The notes below the pieces were generated by a model. It did no database searches. It saw only the letters and a program-made list of their open reading frames with translations, and was not told the DNA's origin. A program made the translations under genes and the position numbers. Source: Bacillus sp. NTK071 (GTDB taxonomy: Bacteria > Bacillota > Bacilli > Bacillales > Guptibacillaceae). Taken from it: 64,000 nt of DNA. The stretch lies in the NCBI RefSeq assembly GCF_017303315.1, contig NZ_JAFKOI010000001.1, forward strand, positions 620,001 through 684,000. Direction: 5' to 3'. Below are positions 17,974 through 27,514 of the stretch, piece by piece (positions within the stretch are counted from its first letter, which is position 1; each line of letters begins with the position of its first letter).

Positions 17974-18546
17974 ATGAGAATTGGATTTATTCGACACGGT
18001 AGCACATCCTGGAATAAAGAAAAGAGAGCGCAGGGCAGTTCAGATATTCACCTTGATCATGATGGGCGGAGGGACGCAGCAAAGCTCGCGCAACATCTTG
18101 ATAAAGGGAAATGGGATATCATTTTCTCTAGTCATTTAGCAAGAGCCGAACAAACAGCTAATATTATTGCTGGAAATCTTGGTATTGATGTAATAATCGA
18201 TCAACGCTTACGGGAAGCTGGAGGAGGTATGATTGAAGGAACAACTGAACAAGAGCGAATTAATAAATGGGGAGAGAACTGGCGAGAATTAGATCTTGGT
18301 ATTGAAGCAGAACAGCTTGTCATGGCACGCGCAACAGAAGCTATCACCGAATTCCAGAGAACCTATCAGGATAAAAATATCTTAATTGTTAGTCATGGTT
18401 CCTTTTTGAGACACTTTTTTAAAGATGCATTACCCGCTCTCGATCACAATAGTCACCTATATAATACATCGCTAACGATATTAGAGAAACAGGCTGAAGG
18501 CTGGAAGCATGAGGTTTATAACTCAACCGCTCATCTGCATCAATAA
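17974..18546 (+). CDS. Histidine phosphatase family protein (phosphoglycerate-mutase-like)
   Basis: 190 residues from the ATG at 17974, which has GGGGAG 8 nt upstream; the ATG at 17959 is poorly placed. The catalytic RHG motif is in GFIRHGSTSWN, and the second histidine is in LIVSHGSFLRHFF. The EAGGG segment supplies the acid residue. These are broad phosphatases such as PhoE or cobalamin phosphatase. It follows the kinase gene closely and is closed by a strong hairpin. Confidence 0.84.
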   Translation: MRIGFIRHGSTSWNKEKRAQGSSDIHLDHDGRRDAAKLAQHLDKGKWDIIFSSHLARAEQTANIIAGNLGIDVIIDQRLREAGGGMIEGTTEQERINKWGENWRELDLGIEAEQLVMARATEAITEFQRTYQDKNILIVSHGSFLRHFFKDALPALDHNSHLYNTSLTILEKQAEGWKHEVYNSTAHLHQ

Positions 18547-18576
18547 TCGATTGAAAAAAAGGTTTTTCAATCGATA
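18546..18576 (+). terminator. Hairpin terminator
   Basis: ATCGATTGAAAAA (18546-18558) and TTTTTCAATCGAT (18563-18575), perfect 13-bp arms with a 4-nt loop. Confidence 0.6.
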
Positions 18577-18628
18577 CAGAGAAATTGTTTCCTAGAAGAG
18601 TATGATAATGCTTGGAGGGAAGATTGAT

Positions 18629-19588
18629 ATGCTAGAAACGCTTAGAATTGAAAAGGATTTATCTCTTGTTGACCTTTACGACTTAACCTTTGCGAAACGA
18701 ACTGGAAGTTACATACTACACGAAGAAGAGCTCACTATCATTGAGACAAGTGCCAGTCCCTCTATACCTTATTTAATGGAAGGGCTTAAAGACCTTAATA
18801 TTGAATTAAAGTCAATTAAGAATATTATCATTACTCACATACACCTTGATCATGCTGGAGGTGCTGGTCTCTTACTTGAAAAGTGTCCAAATGCTCGTGT
18901 AATTGTTCATCCAAAAGGTGCACGTCACCTTTGTAATCCAGTGCGCCTCATTCAAGGCGCAAAAGCAGTTTATGGAAATAAATTCGATGAGCTCTTTGAC
19001 CCTATTGTGCCGATTCCAGAGGATCGCTTAATGGTGATGAATGACGGAGACACCTTATCAATTGGCCCAAAAAGAACGCTAACATTCTTTGACACACCAG
19101 GGCATGCAAAGCATCATTTTTCGATACATGATTCGAAGACGAATGGGGTCTTTGTAGGAGATACCGTAGGTGTTTATTATCCACAGCTGGATTTTGAATT
19201 GTATTTGCCCTCAACATCACCAAACCAATTTGATCCTGAAGCAATGCTTGATTCAGCTAAAAAAATCTTTTCTTATTATCCAAATGCTATCTATTTCGGG
19301 CATTATGGCAAGTCTGATAATCCTCGTGAAGTATCTAGACAGCTTAAGCACTGGTTGTCACTTTTCCTTAAAAAAACAGAAACAACCGTTGATCGATTAG
19401 AAGAGGGTTCTTTTGTGGAAATGAGTAATCTGTTAGCAGAAGAACTGTTACTTCTCGTTAAAACGGTGTTAGATGAGCATGATGTTCCAGAAGATCATGC
19501 TGTTTACAACTATATCAGCGTCGATTTAAAGGTGTGTGCGATGGGTCTTGTAGATTACTATACAAAAACGGCTAAGAAAACCTCTTAA
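18629..19588 (+). CDS. Metallo-beta-lactamase fold hydrolase
   Basis: 319 residues from ATG 18629, with TGGAGGGA upstream. The metal site is ITHIHLDHAGG (HxHxDH), with further ligands in TPGHAKHH, VGDTVG and FGHYG. About 60 residues beyond the core form a helical C-terminal extension. The residue pattern resembles general MBL hydrolases such as lactonases or glyoxalase II-like enzymes; substrate is unknown. The stop codon lies inside the terminator stem. Confidence 0.83.
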   Translation: MLETLRIEKDLSLVDLYDLTFAKRTGSYILHEEELTIIETSASPSIPYLMEGLKDLNIELKSIKNIIITHIHLDHAGGAGLLLEKCPNARVIVHPKGARHLCNPVRLIQGAKAVYGNKFDELFDPIVPIPEDRLMVMNDGDTLSIGPKRTLTFFDTPGHAKHHFSIHDSKTNGVFVGDTVGVYYPQLDFELYLPSTSPNQFDPEAMLDSAKKIFSYYPNAIYFGHYGKSDNPREVSRQLKHWLSLFLKKTETTVDRLEEGSFVEMSNLLAEELLLLVKTVLDEHDVPEDHAVYNYISVDLKVCAMGLVDYYTKTAKKTS

Positions 19589-19610
19589 GAATCGTCTTAA
19601 GAGGTTTTCT
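19577..19610 (+). terminator. Rho-independent terminator overlapping the MBL stop codon
   Basis: AAAACCTCTTAAGA (19577-19590) and TCTTAAGAGGTTTT (19595-19608), perfect 14-bp arms with loop ATCG. Confidence 0.8.
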
Positions 19611-19758
19611 ACTGTACGATTAGATAAAAAGATGGTGAAAGATAACCTGCACCAATTCTATGGCTTTGTGTTTGTCAGAGAGTGAAGCAAAGGCTTTTCT
19701 TTCATGATATAGTGGAGTGATAGGAACAAAGTAGAAAGAACGTATGTGGAGAGATGCT

Positions 19759-21072
19759 ATGATTAAGAATAAATCAACGATTAAATCCTTTCGCTATATT
19801 TTCTTAATGTATATGGGAACCATTCTTTTATTTGCAATTCTTTACTTGCTGCCAATCTCTCATATCGGTTCGATTCAATTAATTGATGCCTTGTTCGTTT
19901 CAACAAGTGCGCTTAGTGTAACAGGGCTAACCGTTTTAAACATTTCTTCCGAATTCACAAGAATTGGTCAAGCGATGTTAATCATTGAAATGCAGCTTGG
20001 CGGTATTGGAATACTAGTACTTGTTAGTTATTTGTTTATGATGATGGGAAAAAAACTAACGTTGTCGAGTATGTTGCTAATCTCTAAAGACCAGAACCAA
20101 ACCCAGTTAAAAACAATCCGTTCGTTGAGTCTTTCTGTATTGATGATTGCCTTAACGGTTGAAGCTATAGGCTTCGGCTTAATGTTTAATGGGATACATG
20201 AACAGTCAAGTTCACTTAAAGAAGCCATATTTATCACTGTTTTTCACAGTGTAGCAAGTTTTACCAATGCCGGATTTGATCTATTCGGTGATAGTTTAAT
20301 TTCATTTCAAGAAAACTGGTTGCTTTTATTAACGTCTGCTACTATGATTTTTCTTGGAAGTCTTGGGTTTCCGACCATAGTCGAATACATATTTGCATTT
20401 CGAAAGAAGAAAAGTTTATTTACAAAAGTGAACATTAGACTGCACAGTTCTTTATTTCTTTTCGGAACAGTCATTTACTTTCTATTAGAGCATAATGGGG
20501 TATTTAGCCATCTTTCACTGTTCAATAAACTCGTCAATATTATTTTCTTATCTGCGACATCAAGAAACGGTGGACTAACAACGGTTGATATCTCGACGCT
20601 TAATATAACAACCCTCCTAATATTGATGAGTTTGATGTTTATCGGCGGCGCTTCCTCTAGTACAGGGGGAGGCTTACGTTTAACAACCTTTACTGTTTTA
20701 GTTGCAAAGATGATATCTGTTGCACGATCGGAAGAAAATACAACATTATTTAAAAAGACGATTTCTCAGGATTCGATTAACAAATCGTTTCTCATTTTAT
20801 TAACCTTTATCTTTTTATTCGGTTTCTCAACCATCTTTCTATCAATTTTTGAGGCGCAGGAAATCGAAATGGTTGCGTTCGAAGTTCTTTCAGCACTTAC
20901 GAATACTGGTCTTTCGATGGGAATAACCGCAGAGCTCGCTGGCATTTCTAAATTGCTTCTCTGTATGTTAATGATTATCGGAAGGATTGGTGTCTTTAGT
21001 TTCATCTATGTTGTATTCAAAATTGAAAGGTCACGAACGCGTTATTTAAAAGAGGATCTCGCTGTAGGTTAA
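19759..21072 (+). CDS. Ktr/Trk potassium transporter membrane subunit (KtrB/KtrD-like)
   Basis: 437 residues from ATG 19759 (GGAGAGATG upstream). It has the four-fold pore-loop repeat of TrkH/KtrB proteins, each loop with the filter glycine: LSVTGLT, FTNAGFD, SRNGGLT and TNTGLSMG. The glycine-rich GGASSSTGGG gate loop is in the third repeat. Expected role is Na+- or H+-linked K+ uptake, important in osmotic and pH adaptation. The RCK subunit gene begins 12 nt after its stop, so the pair is one operon. Confidence 0.9.
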   Translation: MIKNKSTIKSFRYIFLMYMGTILLFAILYLLPISHIGSIQLIDALFVSTSALSVTGLTVLNISSEFTRIGQAMLIIEMQLGGIGILVLVSYLFMMMGKKLTLSSMLLISKDQNQTQLKTIRSLSLSVLMIALTVEAIGFGLMFNGIHEQSSSLKEAIFITVFHSVASFTNAGFDLFGDSLISFQENWLLLLTSATMIFLGSLGFPTIVEYIFAFRKKKSLFTKVNIRLHSSLFLFGTVIYFLLEHNGVFSHLSLFNKLVNIIFLSATSRNGGLTTVDISTLNITTLLILMSLMFIGGASSSTGGGLRLTTFTVLVAKMISVARSEENTTLFKKTISQDSINKSFLILLTFIFLFGFSTIFLSIFEAQEIEMVAFEVLSALTNTGLSMGITAELAGISKLLLCMLMIIGRIGVFSFIYVVFKIERSRTRYLKEDLAVG

Positions 21073-21084
21073 GGAGTGTTCAAT

Positions 21085-21744
21085 ATGCGGAAGCAATATT
21101 TAGTTATAGGAGCTGGGCGGTTCGCTAAAGGAATCATCCGAGAATTATATGCCCAGAAATGCGATGTTGTTGTTTGTGATAAAGATGAAGGCCCATTAGA
21201 AGATGTTGATGATTATACAACACATTCCATTGTAGGGGACCTTCGTGAAAATCGTGTCATGGATGATTTGAATGTGGAACAGTATGATGCCGTATTTGTT
21301 GCTATTGGAACAGATGCGTATTCAGCCATATTAATTACAAATCGTCTTCACGATCGGAACGCAAAGAAAATTATTACGAAAGCTGTGAGTCGTGAGATTG
21401 GTGAGATCTTATCCAATTTAGGTGCAGATCAAGTTATCTATCCAGAAGAAGAGGCTGGCATGAAGGTTGCGAAGCAAATTACAATGCCTAACGTCCTTGA
21501 ATACATCGAAATTACAAAGAATGTATCAGCAATTGAGATCAAAGTACCTGATGAATTAGTAGGTAAAACGCTTCTTGATCTCGAATTTTCAAGAAAATAT
21601 GAATTAAACGTATCACTTATTTTACGTCAGGATTCTCCCATTTTAAGCCGTTATGCTGAAGTGGCATTTGAAAAAGGGGACGTCATTTTGATGGTTGGTG
21701 AAAACAAAAAAATCGACCAATTCAAACGAAAATTCTCTATATAA
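21085..21744 (+). CDS. Ktr potassium uptake regulatory subunit (KtrA/KtrC-like, RCK domains)
   Basis: 219 residues from ATG 21085, with AAGGAG 9 nt upstream; the GTG at 21076 is too near that site. RCK_N domain: VIGAGRFAKGIIREL nucleotide-binding loop, VVCDKDEG acidic residue, and DAVFVAIGTD. RCK_C domain from about residue 140. It binds ATP/ADP, and in relatives c-di-AMP, as an octameric ring gating the membrane subunit. The preceding 135 bp are too short for a ydaO-type c-di-AMP riboswitch, and none is visible. Confidence 0.9.
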   Translation: MRKQYLVIGAGRFAKGIIRELYAQKCDVVVCDKDEGPLEDVDDYTTHSIVGDLRENRVMDDLNVEQYDAVFVAIGTDAYSAILITNRLHDRNAKKIITKAVSREIGEILSNLGADQVIYPEEEAGMKVAKQITMPNVLEYIEITKNVSAIEIKVPDELVGKTLLDLEFSRKYELNVSLILRQDSPILSRYAEVAFEKGDVILMVGENKKIDQFKRKFSI

Positions 21745-21774
21745 TAAAAGAAGATAATAAATTGATTTGACCTT

Positions 21775-21801
21775 ACCTCGCCTTTTTTGCGAGGTTTTTT
21801 T
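21775..21801 (+). terminator. Rho-independent terminator after the Ktr operon
   Basis: ACCTCGC (21775-21781) and GCGAGGT (21789-21795), followed by a T-run to 21801. Confidence 0.85.
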
Positions 21802-21829
21802 ATAGATTCTCGAAAAAAATAAATTTTAT

Positions 21830-21845
21830 TTGAATGCGTTTTCAT
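21830..21845 (+). promoter_or_regulatory. Possible cre site upstream of ppc
   Basis: TTGAATGCGTTTTCAT fits the CcpA consensus with one mismatch, about 155 nt before the ppc start. Function is inferred. Confidence 0.3.
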
Positions 21846-21999
21846 TCCTTTAATGTAAGTAGGTATAGCCGATGTAAAGCAAAAGTGGCAGCGTCATAAA
21901 AGATGACAAGAATAAATTTTCTTGTTTATAATAAGTTTATTGAAATATTTTTAATATTTAATTAGATATCTCTATAAGAAAAAGAAAGGTTGATTGTAC

Positions 22000-24750
22000 A
22001 TGGCTATGGATACAGAACGTTCGACACTACAGAGTCACCACGTTGCCCTAAGACGTGACATTAGTATGCTGGGAAGTTTATTAGGTGACGTTTTAGTGCA
22101 GCATGGCGGCAAAGAACTTCTTTATAGGGTTGAATCGATTCGTGAGAAGACGAAATCACTTAGACAGGAAGTAAGTCAAGAAACATCTCATGAACTTAAA
22201 GAAGAAATTCATACACTTAAACCACCGATGCGAAAGCAAGTCATTCGTGCCTTTGCATTGTATTTTCATCTTGTAAATATCGCTGAGCAAAACCACCGCA
22301 TTAGAAGACGACGCGATTATCAAATGCTTGAAGAGGACCAATCACAACCAGGTTCCATACCACATGCAATCGCTCTGCTTAAGAAAAATAATGTGCCAGG
22401 TGAACTGATTGAAGATACACTATCATCTCTTTCTCTTGAATTAATTCTTACTGCACACCCAACAGAAGCAACAAGACGATCCGTGCTTGAAATTCATAAG
22501 CGCATTGCAGTCTCATTACAACAATTGGACAACCCATTGCTTACAAAGCGTGAGCAAAAAGGACTTAAAGAAGAGCTATTAAATGAAATTACGACACTTT
22601 GGCAAACAGATGAACTGCGCCATAAAAAGCCTTCTGTAATGGATGAAGTCAACATGGGACTTTTCTATTTTGAAGAAACGCTTTTTGAGGTTCTTCCTCA
22701 AATTCATCAAGAACTTGAAGAATGTCTCCAAGAACACTATCCGGATGCAGAGTGGCGCATTCCTAATATCCTGAAATTCGGTTCGTGGATTGGGGGAGAT
22801 CGTGATGGTAACCCATTCGTAACACCTCAAGTAACTTGGAACACACTTGAAAGACAGCGTGATGTTGTCCTTTCGAAATATAAAGAATCCATCAAAAATT
22901 TAATGCGGAAGCTTAGTCAATCCACCAATCGTATACCAATTTGTGGTGAACTCATTGCTTCAATCGAAAGAGATAAAGAAGCATTTCCAGAAGTAAAAGA
23001 GTGGGGCGTTGCACATGAAGCTTATCGTGTTAAACTTGCTTACGTATTAGAAAAGCTTAATCGCATTAATTCTGATAAGGGATATAGTGATGTAGAAAGT
23101 TTTATTGAGGACTTGAAGCTAATCGCCAACAGCCTTCGTCAGCACCATCCGGAACGATATCATTTCGCGGATCTTACTAAGCTGATACGCCAGGCGTCAC
23201 TCTTCGGTTTTCATCTTGCTACTTTAGATATCCGAAATCATAGCGGTGAACATGAAGCAGCTATTGCAGAAGTATTTAAACGAGTAAATGTTGCTAATGA
23301 CTATGCATCTCTTCCTGAAAAGGAAAAGGTGAAATTGCTTAGCGATGTTCTAGAAGATCCAAGGCCTGTGCTCTCAACATATGAAGATTACTCTGAAAAA
23401 ACGAGAAAAATCCTTGATATTTTTAACATGATTAAGAAAGCACATAATGAATTTGGTTTGAATTCAATTTCAGTATACTTAATTAGCATGACACAATCTG
23501 CAAGTGACTTGCTTGAAGTACTTGTTCTTGCTAAAGAGGCAAACATCTATCGCTTACATTCAGATGGCAGCATCGAAAGTGATTTGAATATCGCTCCATT
23601 GCTAGAGACAATCGATGATTTAAAAGCTGGTCCTTCCATCATGGAAACATTATTTGATCTTCCAGTGTATAAAAATCATCTCGAAAAGCTTGATAACAGA
23701 CAAGAAATCATGCTTGGTTATTCTGACGGAAGCAAAGACGGCGGAACGCTTACTGCTAACTGGAAACTTTATGAGGCACAACAAGAAATTAGTCGCCTTG
23801 CTTCTGACCGCAACTTGCGTCTGAAGTTCTTCCACGGACGTGGTGGTGCTCTTGGACGTGGTGGCGGTCCACTACGAAGAAGTTTATTATCACAGCCACC
23901 TGAAACATACACAGCTGGAGTGAAGATTACCGAGCAAGGTGAAGTGTTATCTTCTCGTTATCTTTTGTATGATATTGCCTATAGAAGTTTAGAGCAAGCA
24001 ACAACTACACTGCTAACATCGGCTGTATCTGGAATTGAAAAAGATAAAAGACAAGAGAAATGGCAGAAAGCAATGGAACAGATCTCTGAAGTCTCACTTA
24101 AGACTTACCAATCACTGGTCTTCCAAGATGAAGGGTTTCTAGCTTACTTCAAACAAGGAACACCATTACCAGAGCTTAGTGCACTTAATATCGGCTCAAG
24201 ACCTATGAGTCGCAAAGGAACAGATCACTTTGATGATCTTCGAGCCATTCCATGGGTGTTTGCCTGGACTCAGAGCCGTCAATTGATGCCTGCATGGTAT
24301 GCATCAGGTACAGGTCTTACTGAATATGCATCCACTAATGAAGGTTTAAGTACGCTCCAAGAAATGTATGAAAACTGGCCATTTTTTGCTTCTTTAATCG
24401 ATAATTTGCAAATGGGCTTAATGAAAGCTGACTTAACAACAGCAGAAAAATATATGGATCTCATTGATGATCAGCAACTATCAAGTCGTATTTTCGGTAA
24501 AATCGTGGATGAATATCATCAGACAAAAGATGTTATTCTAACGATTACTGGTCAAAAAGAGCTTCTTGACGGTACGCCAAATATTAAAGATTCCATCCGA
24601 TTAAGAAACCCTTACGTTGATCCATTGAGTTCACTTCAAGTTGAACTGATCTCAACTTATCGTGCTGATGGGAGTTCTGATGACGAATTGCTGAAAGAAA
24701 TTCTCCTTACGATTAATGGCATTGCAGCTGGACTTCGAAATACTGGTTGA
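22000..24750 (+). CDS. ppc: Phosphoenolpyruvate carboxylase
   Basis: 916 residues, full length for the bacterial enzyme that carboxylates PEP to oxaloacetate to replenish the TCA cycle. Start at ATG 22000 with AAAGGT 9 nt upstream. Signatures are LTAHPTEATRR with the catalytic His, GSWIGGDRDGNPFVT, LGYSDGSKDGG, and the FHGRGGALGRGGGP glycine loop (usually GGTVGRGGGP). The protein ends LRNTG, near the conserved QNTG C-terminus. It has its own terminator, so it is monocistronic. Confidence 0.95.
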   Translation: MAMDTERSTLQSHHVALRRDISMLGSLLGDVLVQHGGKELLYRVESIREKTKSLRQEVSQETSHELKEEIHTLKPPMRKQVIRAFALYFHLVNIAEQNHRIRRRRDYQMLEEDQSQPGSIPHAIALLKKNNVPGELIEDTLSSLSLELILTAHPTEATRRSVLEIHKRIAVSLQQLDNPLLTKREQKGLKEELLNEITTLWQTDELRHKKPSVMDEVNMGLFYFEETLFEVLPQIHQELEECLQEHYPDAEWRIPNILKFGSWIGGDRDGNPFVTPQVTWNTLERQRDVVLSKYKESIKNLMRKLSQSTNRIPICGELIASIERDKEAFPEVKEWGVAHEAYRVKLAYVLEKLNRINSDKGYSDVESFIEDLKLIANSLRQHHPERYHFADLTKLIRQASLFGFHLATLDIRNHSGEHEAAIAEVFKRVNVANDYASLPEKEKVKLLSDVLEDPRPVLSTYEDYSEKTRKILDIFNMIKKAHNEFGLNSISVYLISMTQSASDLLEVLVLAKEANIYRLHSDGSIESDLNIAPLLETIDDLKAGPSIMETLFDLPVYKNHLEKLDNRQEIMLGYSDGSKDGGTLTANWKLYEAQQEISRLASDRNLRLKFFHGRGGALGRGGGPLRRSLLSQPPETYTAGVKITEQGEVLSSRYLLYDIAYRSLEQATTTLLTSAVSGIEKDKRQEKWQKAMEQISEVSLKTYQSLVFQDEGFLAYFKQGTPLPELSALNIGSRPMSRKGTDHFDDLRAIPWVFAWTQSRQLMPAWYASGTGLTEYASTNEGLSTLQEMYENWPFFASLIDNLQMGLMKADLTTAEKYMDLIDDQQLSSRIFGKIVDEYHQTKDVILTITGQKELLDGTPNIKDSIRLRNPYVDPLSSLQVELISTYRADGSSDDELLKEILLTINGIAAGLRNTG

Positions 24751-24756
24751 TGAATG

Positions 24757-24790
24757 AAAAGCTTCTCTCAATTGAGAGAAGCTTTTTTTG
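24757..24790 (+). terminator. Rho-independent terminator after ppc
   Basis: AAAAGCTTCTCTCAAT (24757-24772) is directly followed by its complement, ending in a T-run to 24789. Confidence 0.85.
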
Positions 24791-24895
24791 TATAACTGGA
24801 ACCTTTCTTATGATTTCTCGATTATTACCACATATACTTTGTCCTTCTTTAGAAAAACTAAGACAGTAAGAAATTGAATTACAGGAGGGCAACCA

Positions 24896-25711
24896 ATGTA
24901 TAAGAAACTAATGCCATTATTGCTGCCGGGTTTATTACTACTTGGGGCATGTAATGCAAATAATAACGATGAAGCACTCGATATCAATAAAACGAGTTCG
25001 CCTACAGAAGGTGTTCAGCGGATAAACAGTGGACAACTAACCATTGACCCGAACTCGTATAGTACTGAAACACCAAGTATTAAATTTCCACATGGTGAAA
25101 TTGTTCAGAATGGGCAATTTGAATTTAAAGAGGCACTGCCTGAAGGAGTAGATCCTAGAGAATACTTGCCAGAAGGCTTCCCTGAACAATATGGAATTGG
25201 TGGGAAAGAAGAGCAACAGCGCCAACAGAAGATGCGACCAGATCAAGGTACAGGGCAAGCACAACCTGATCAAAAAGCCGCACCTAAGCAAGATGACACT
25301 GAGAACAAGAAAGCTCCAAAACAATCAGGAGAAATCAGCAAAGAAGTTCAACAAGTAATTGATTTAACAAATGCTGAGAGAAGAAAGCAAGGTCTTTCGA
25401 ATTTAAAAGCAATGCCTTCATTGAGTGATGTAGCACAGGAAAAATCCCGCGACATGCAACAAAAGAATTACTTTTCTCATACGAGCCCAACGTATGGCTC
25501 ACCTTTTGACATGATGAGAGACTTTGGTGTTGATTTTAACACTGCTGGAGAAAACATTGCTCAGGGTCAACAAACACCTGAAGCAGTAGTTGATGCATGG
25601 ATGAAGAGTGAAGGTCACCGTAAGAACATTATGAATAAGAACTTTACTCATATTGGCGTTGGACTTGCACAAGATGGACATTACTGGACTCAAATGTTTA
25701 TAGGGAAATAG
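24896..25711 (+). CDS. CAP-domain (SCP/PR-1-like) lipoprotein, YkwD-type
   Basis: 271 residues. The N-terminus is a lipoprotein signal (hydrophobic LLLPGLLLL then the lipobox LLGAC), so the mature protein should be anchored by Cys at about 19. A low-complexity Gln/Lys/Asp/Pro linker spans about 105-145. The CAP domain fills the C-terminal 125 residues, with FSHTSP, AGENIAQG, WMKSEGHRKNIM and HIGVG. Bacillus relatives include YkwD, of unknown biochemical role. A GGAGGG site precedes the ATG and a terminator follows. Confidence 0.86.
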   Translation: MYKKLMPLLLPGLLLLGACNANNNDEALDINKTSSPTEGVQRINSGQLTIDPNSYSTETPSIKFPHGEIVQNGQFEFKEALPEGVDPREYLPEGFPEQYGIGGKEEQQRQQKMRPDQGTGQAQPDQKAAPKQDDTENKKAPKQSGEISKEVQQVIDLTNAERRKQGLSNLKAMPSLSDVAQEKSRDMQQKNYFSHTSPTYGSPFDMMRDFGVDFNTAGENIAQGQQTPEAVVDAWMKSEGHRKNIMNKNFTHIGVGLAQDGHYWTQMFIGK

Positions 25712-25717
25712 AAGTAA

Positions 25718-25748
25718 GGGGGTCAGGCAAGTGCCTGATCCCCTCTTT
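25718..25748 (+). terminator. Rho-independent terminator
   Basis: GGGGGTCAGGCA and TGCCTGATCCCC form a 12-bp stem with one G-T pair, followed by TCTTTTATTTT. Confidence 0.85.
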
Positions 25749-25815
25749 TATTTTAACTAGCCTAAACAATCTCTAAGTTATAAGAAGGAAGAAGAATCAA
25801 TATGTCGAAATAGGA

Positions 25816-25831
25816 TACTAACCGGTTAGTA
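25816..25831. promoter_or_regulatory. Perfect 16-bp palindrome, candidate TetR-type operator
   Basis: TACTAACCGGTTAGTA lies 47 nt before the acyl-CoA dehydrogenase start, in the likely promoter region. Spacer-free palindromes with an ACCGGT core are typical of TetR-family repressors that control acyl-CoA catabolism. No such repressor gene is in this window. Confidence 0.5.
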
Positions 25832-25878
25832 AGTTTTGCTTTTTGTTTTTTAAATAGATACTTAAGGAGAGATCTAAC

Positions 25879-27054
25879 ATGGATTTACGTCTAACAGATG
25901 AACAGGTTATGGTGCAAAAAACAATTCGCAAGTTCGTTGAAAATGAATTAATGCCCTTAGAAAATGATGTTCTGCGGAATGAGCGTGAAGGAAAACCAGG
26001 TATCTCTGCCGAAAAGATGAATGAATTACAACAAAAAGCAAAAAAAGCAGGGTTCTGGGGAATTAATACACCTGAAGAATACGGTGGTGCGGACCTTGGT
26101 CAAATGATGCTTGCAATCGTGATGATGGAAGTATCAAAAACGTTCGTTCCGTTTCGATTCGGAGGCTCAGCTGACAATATCCTGTATTATGCTAATGAAG
26201 ATCAGAAAAAGAATTATTTGCTACCAACGATTAACGGAGATAAGAAATCTTGTTTTGCCATGACAGAACCAGGCGCTGGTTCTGATACGCGTAACATTAA
26301 AATGACTGCCGTCCAAGACGGTGATGAGTGGGTATTAAATGGTGAGAAAACCTTTATCACTGGTGGTAATGAGGCTGACTTTGTGATGGTTATTGCCATC
26401 ACGGACAAAGAAAAACACGCTGCTACTGGTCGAGATGGGGTTACTTGCTTTATCGTCGATCGAGAGATGGGATGGAGGTCAGAATATATTCATACAATGG
26501 GAGAATGGGGTCCTGCTGGCCTTGTTTTTGATAACGTAAGAGTCCCTCATGAAAATATTCTTGGAGAAGTAAATGGTGGTTATAATCTCGGGCTTGAATG
26601 GATTGGTTTTGCTCGTTGGATCGTTGGTGCTACAGCTGTGGGAGCAGGAGAACGACTGTTAAAAATGGCCATAGATTATTCAAACGAAAGAGAAACATTT
26701 GGTAAACCAATTGCAGAGCGCCAGGCTATTCAGTGGCAAATTGCAGATTCTGCCGTGGAGATTGAAGCAGCGAAATGGCTCGTATTAAACGCTGCCTATA
26801 CACTTGATGAAGGGAAAGACAACCGTCACCTTGCATCAATGGCAAAATTATATGGATCTAACATGGGAAACAGAGTCGTTGATCGCGTTCTACAAATCCA
26901 CGGCGGGATGGGTTATACAAGAGAGTTACCAATTGAACGCTGGTACCGTGAAGCGAGACTCTGGAGAATATATGACGGAACGGATGAAATCCAACGCCTT
27001 ATTATTGCAAGAAACCTGTTAAAAGGACATGTAAAAGTCGGACAATACGCTTAG
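25879..27054 (+). CDS. Acyl-CoA dehydrogenase family protein with Asp at the usual catalytic Glu position
   Basis: 391 residues with the three ACAD domains: helical N-terminus (LTDEQVMVQKTIRKF), beta domain (CFAMTEPGAGSD) and C-terminal helical domain (QIHGGMGYTRELPIERWYR). The segment that reads YEGT in most acyl-CoA dehydrogenases is here YDGTDEIQ, so the base at about residue 366 is Asp, as in the ACAD10/11-like branch (DGPDEVH). It probably oxidises a branched or otherwise unusual acyl-CoA. It starts an operon with the two hot-dog-fold genes, behind the palindrome. Confidence 0.88.
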   Translation: MDLRLTDEQVMVQKTIRKFVENELMPLENDVLRNEREGKPGISAEKMNELQQKAKKAGFWGINTPEEYGGADLGQMMLAIVMMEVSKTFVPFRFGGSADNILYYANEDQKKNYLLPTINGDKKSCFAMTEPGAGSDTRNIKMTAVQDGDEWVLNGEKTFITGGNEADFVMVIAITDKEKHAATGRDGVTCFIVDREMGWRSEYIHTMGEWGPAGLVFDNVRVPHENILGEVNGGYNLGLEWIGFARWIVGATAVGAGERLLKMAIDYSNERETFGKPIAERQAIQWQIADSAVEIEAAKWLVLNAAYTLDEGKDNRHLASMAKLYGSNMGNRVVDRVLQIHGGMGYTRELPIERWYREARLWRIYDGTDEIQRLIIARNLLKGHVKVGQYA

Positions 27055-27064
27055 GAGGATTTGT

Positions 27065-27514
27065 ATGTTTCAAGAATTAATCGGAAAACAATCCACTCCT
27101 GTAAAGAATACTGTGGAACTCGGGTCTGTCAGAGCATTCTCAAAAGCAATAGGAGATCCTTCTCCAATTTATACAGATGAAGAGGTCGGCAAACGCTCAA
27201 GGTATGGTACGAACCTTGCCCCTCCTACATATCCGAGAGTGTTTGATTATGGAGTTATAGAAGAATTTAATCTTCCTAATGTTGGATTGATTCATGGGAA
27301 ACAAACATTTCATTACAATCGTCCTCTTCTTGTCGGTGAGACTGTAATGTGTACTACAGCATTAGAGGATTATTACGAACGTAATGGGAAAAGCGGTCTT
27401 TTAGGATTTCTCATCTTAAAACGAGTAGGTAAAGAACCAGATGGAGAAACAATTTTCACCGAAGAACAAGTCGTTATCATCACTGAAGCCGTCAGAAGGG
27501 GGATGTCTTCATGA
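27065..27514 (+). CDS. MaoC-like dehydratase, N-terminal-type (FAS1-like) subunit
   Basis: 149 residues with a hot-dog-fold pattern: GDPSPIYTDEEVGKRSRYG, then APPTYPRVFDYG, and IHGKQTFHYNRPLLVGETV. The position of the catalytic His in the (R)-hydratase motif is Tyr (SPIYTD), so this half is likely structural or substrate-binding. Together with the next gene (4-nt overlap) it should form a heterodimer of the HadA/HadB kind. It begins 10 nt after the acyl-CoA dehydrogenase. Confidence 0.78.
   Translation: MFQELIGKQSTPVKNTVELGSVRAFSKAIGDPSPIYTDEEVGKRSRYGTNLAPPTYPRVFDYGVIEEFNLPNVGLIHGKQTFHYNRPLLVGETVMCTTALEDYYERNGKSGLLGFLILKRVGKEPDGETIFTEEQVVIITEAVRRGMSS

Noticed and set aside
19609-19758. ydaO-type c-di-AMP riboswitch before the Ktr operon
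   Set aside because: The gap is too short and lacks the conserved core; no terminator pair.
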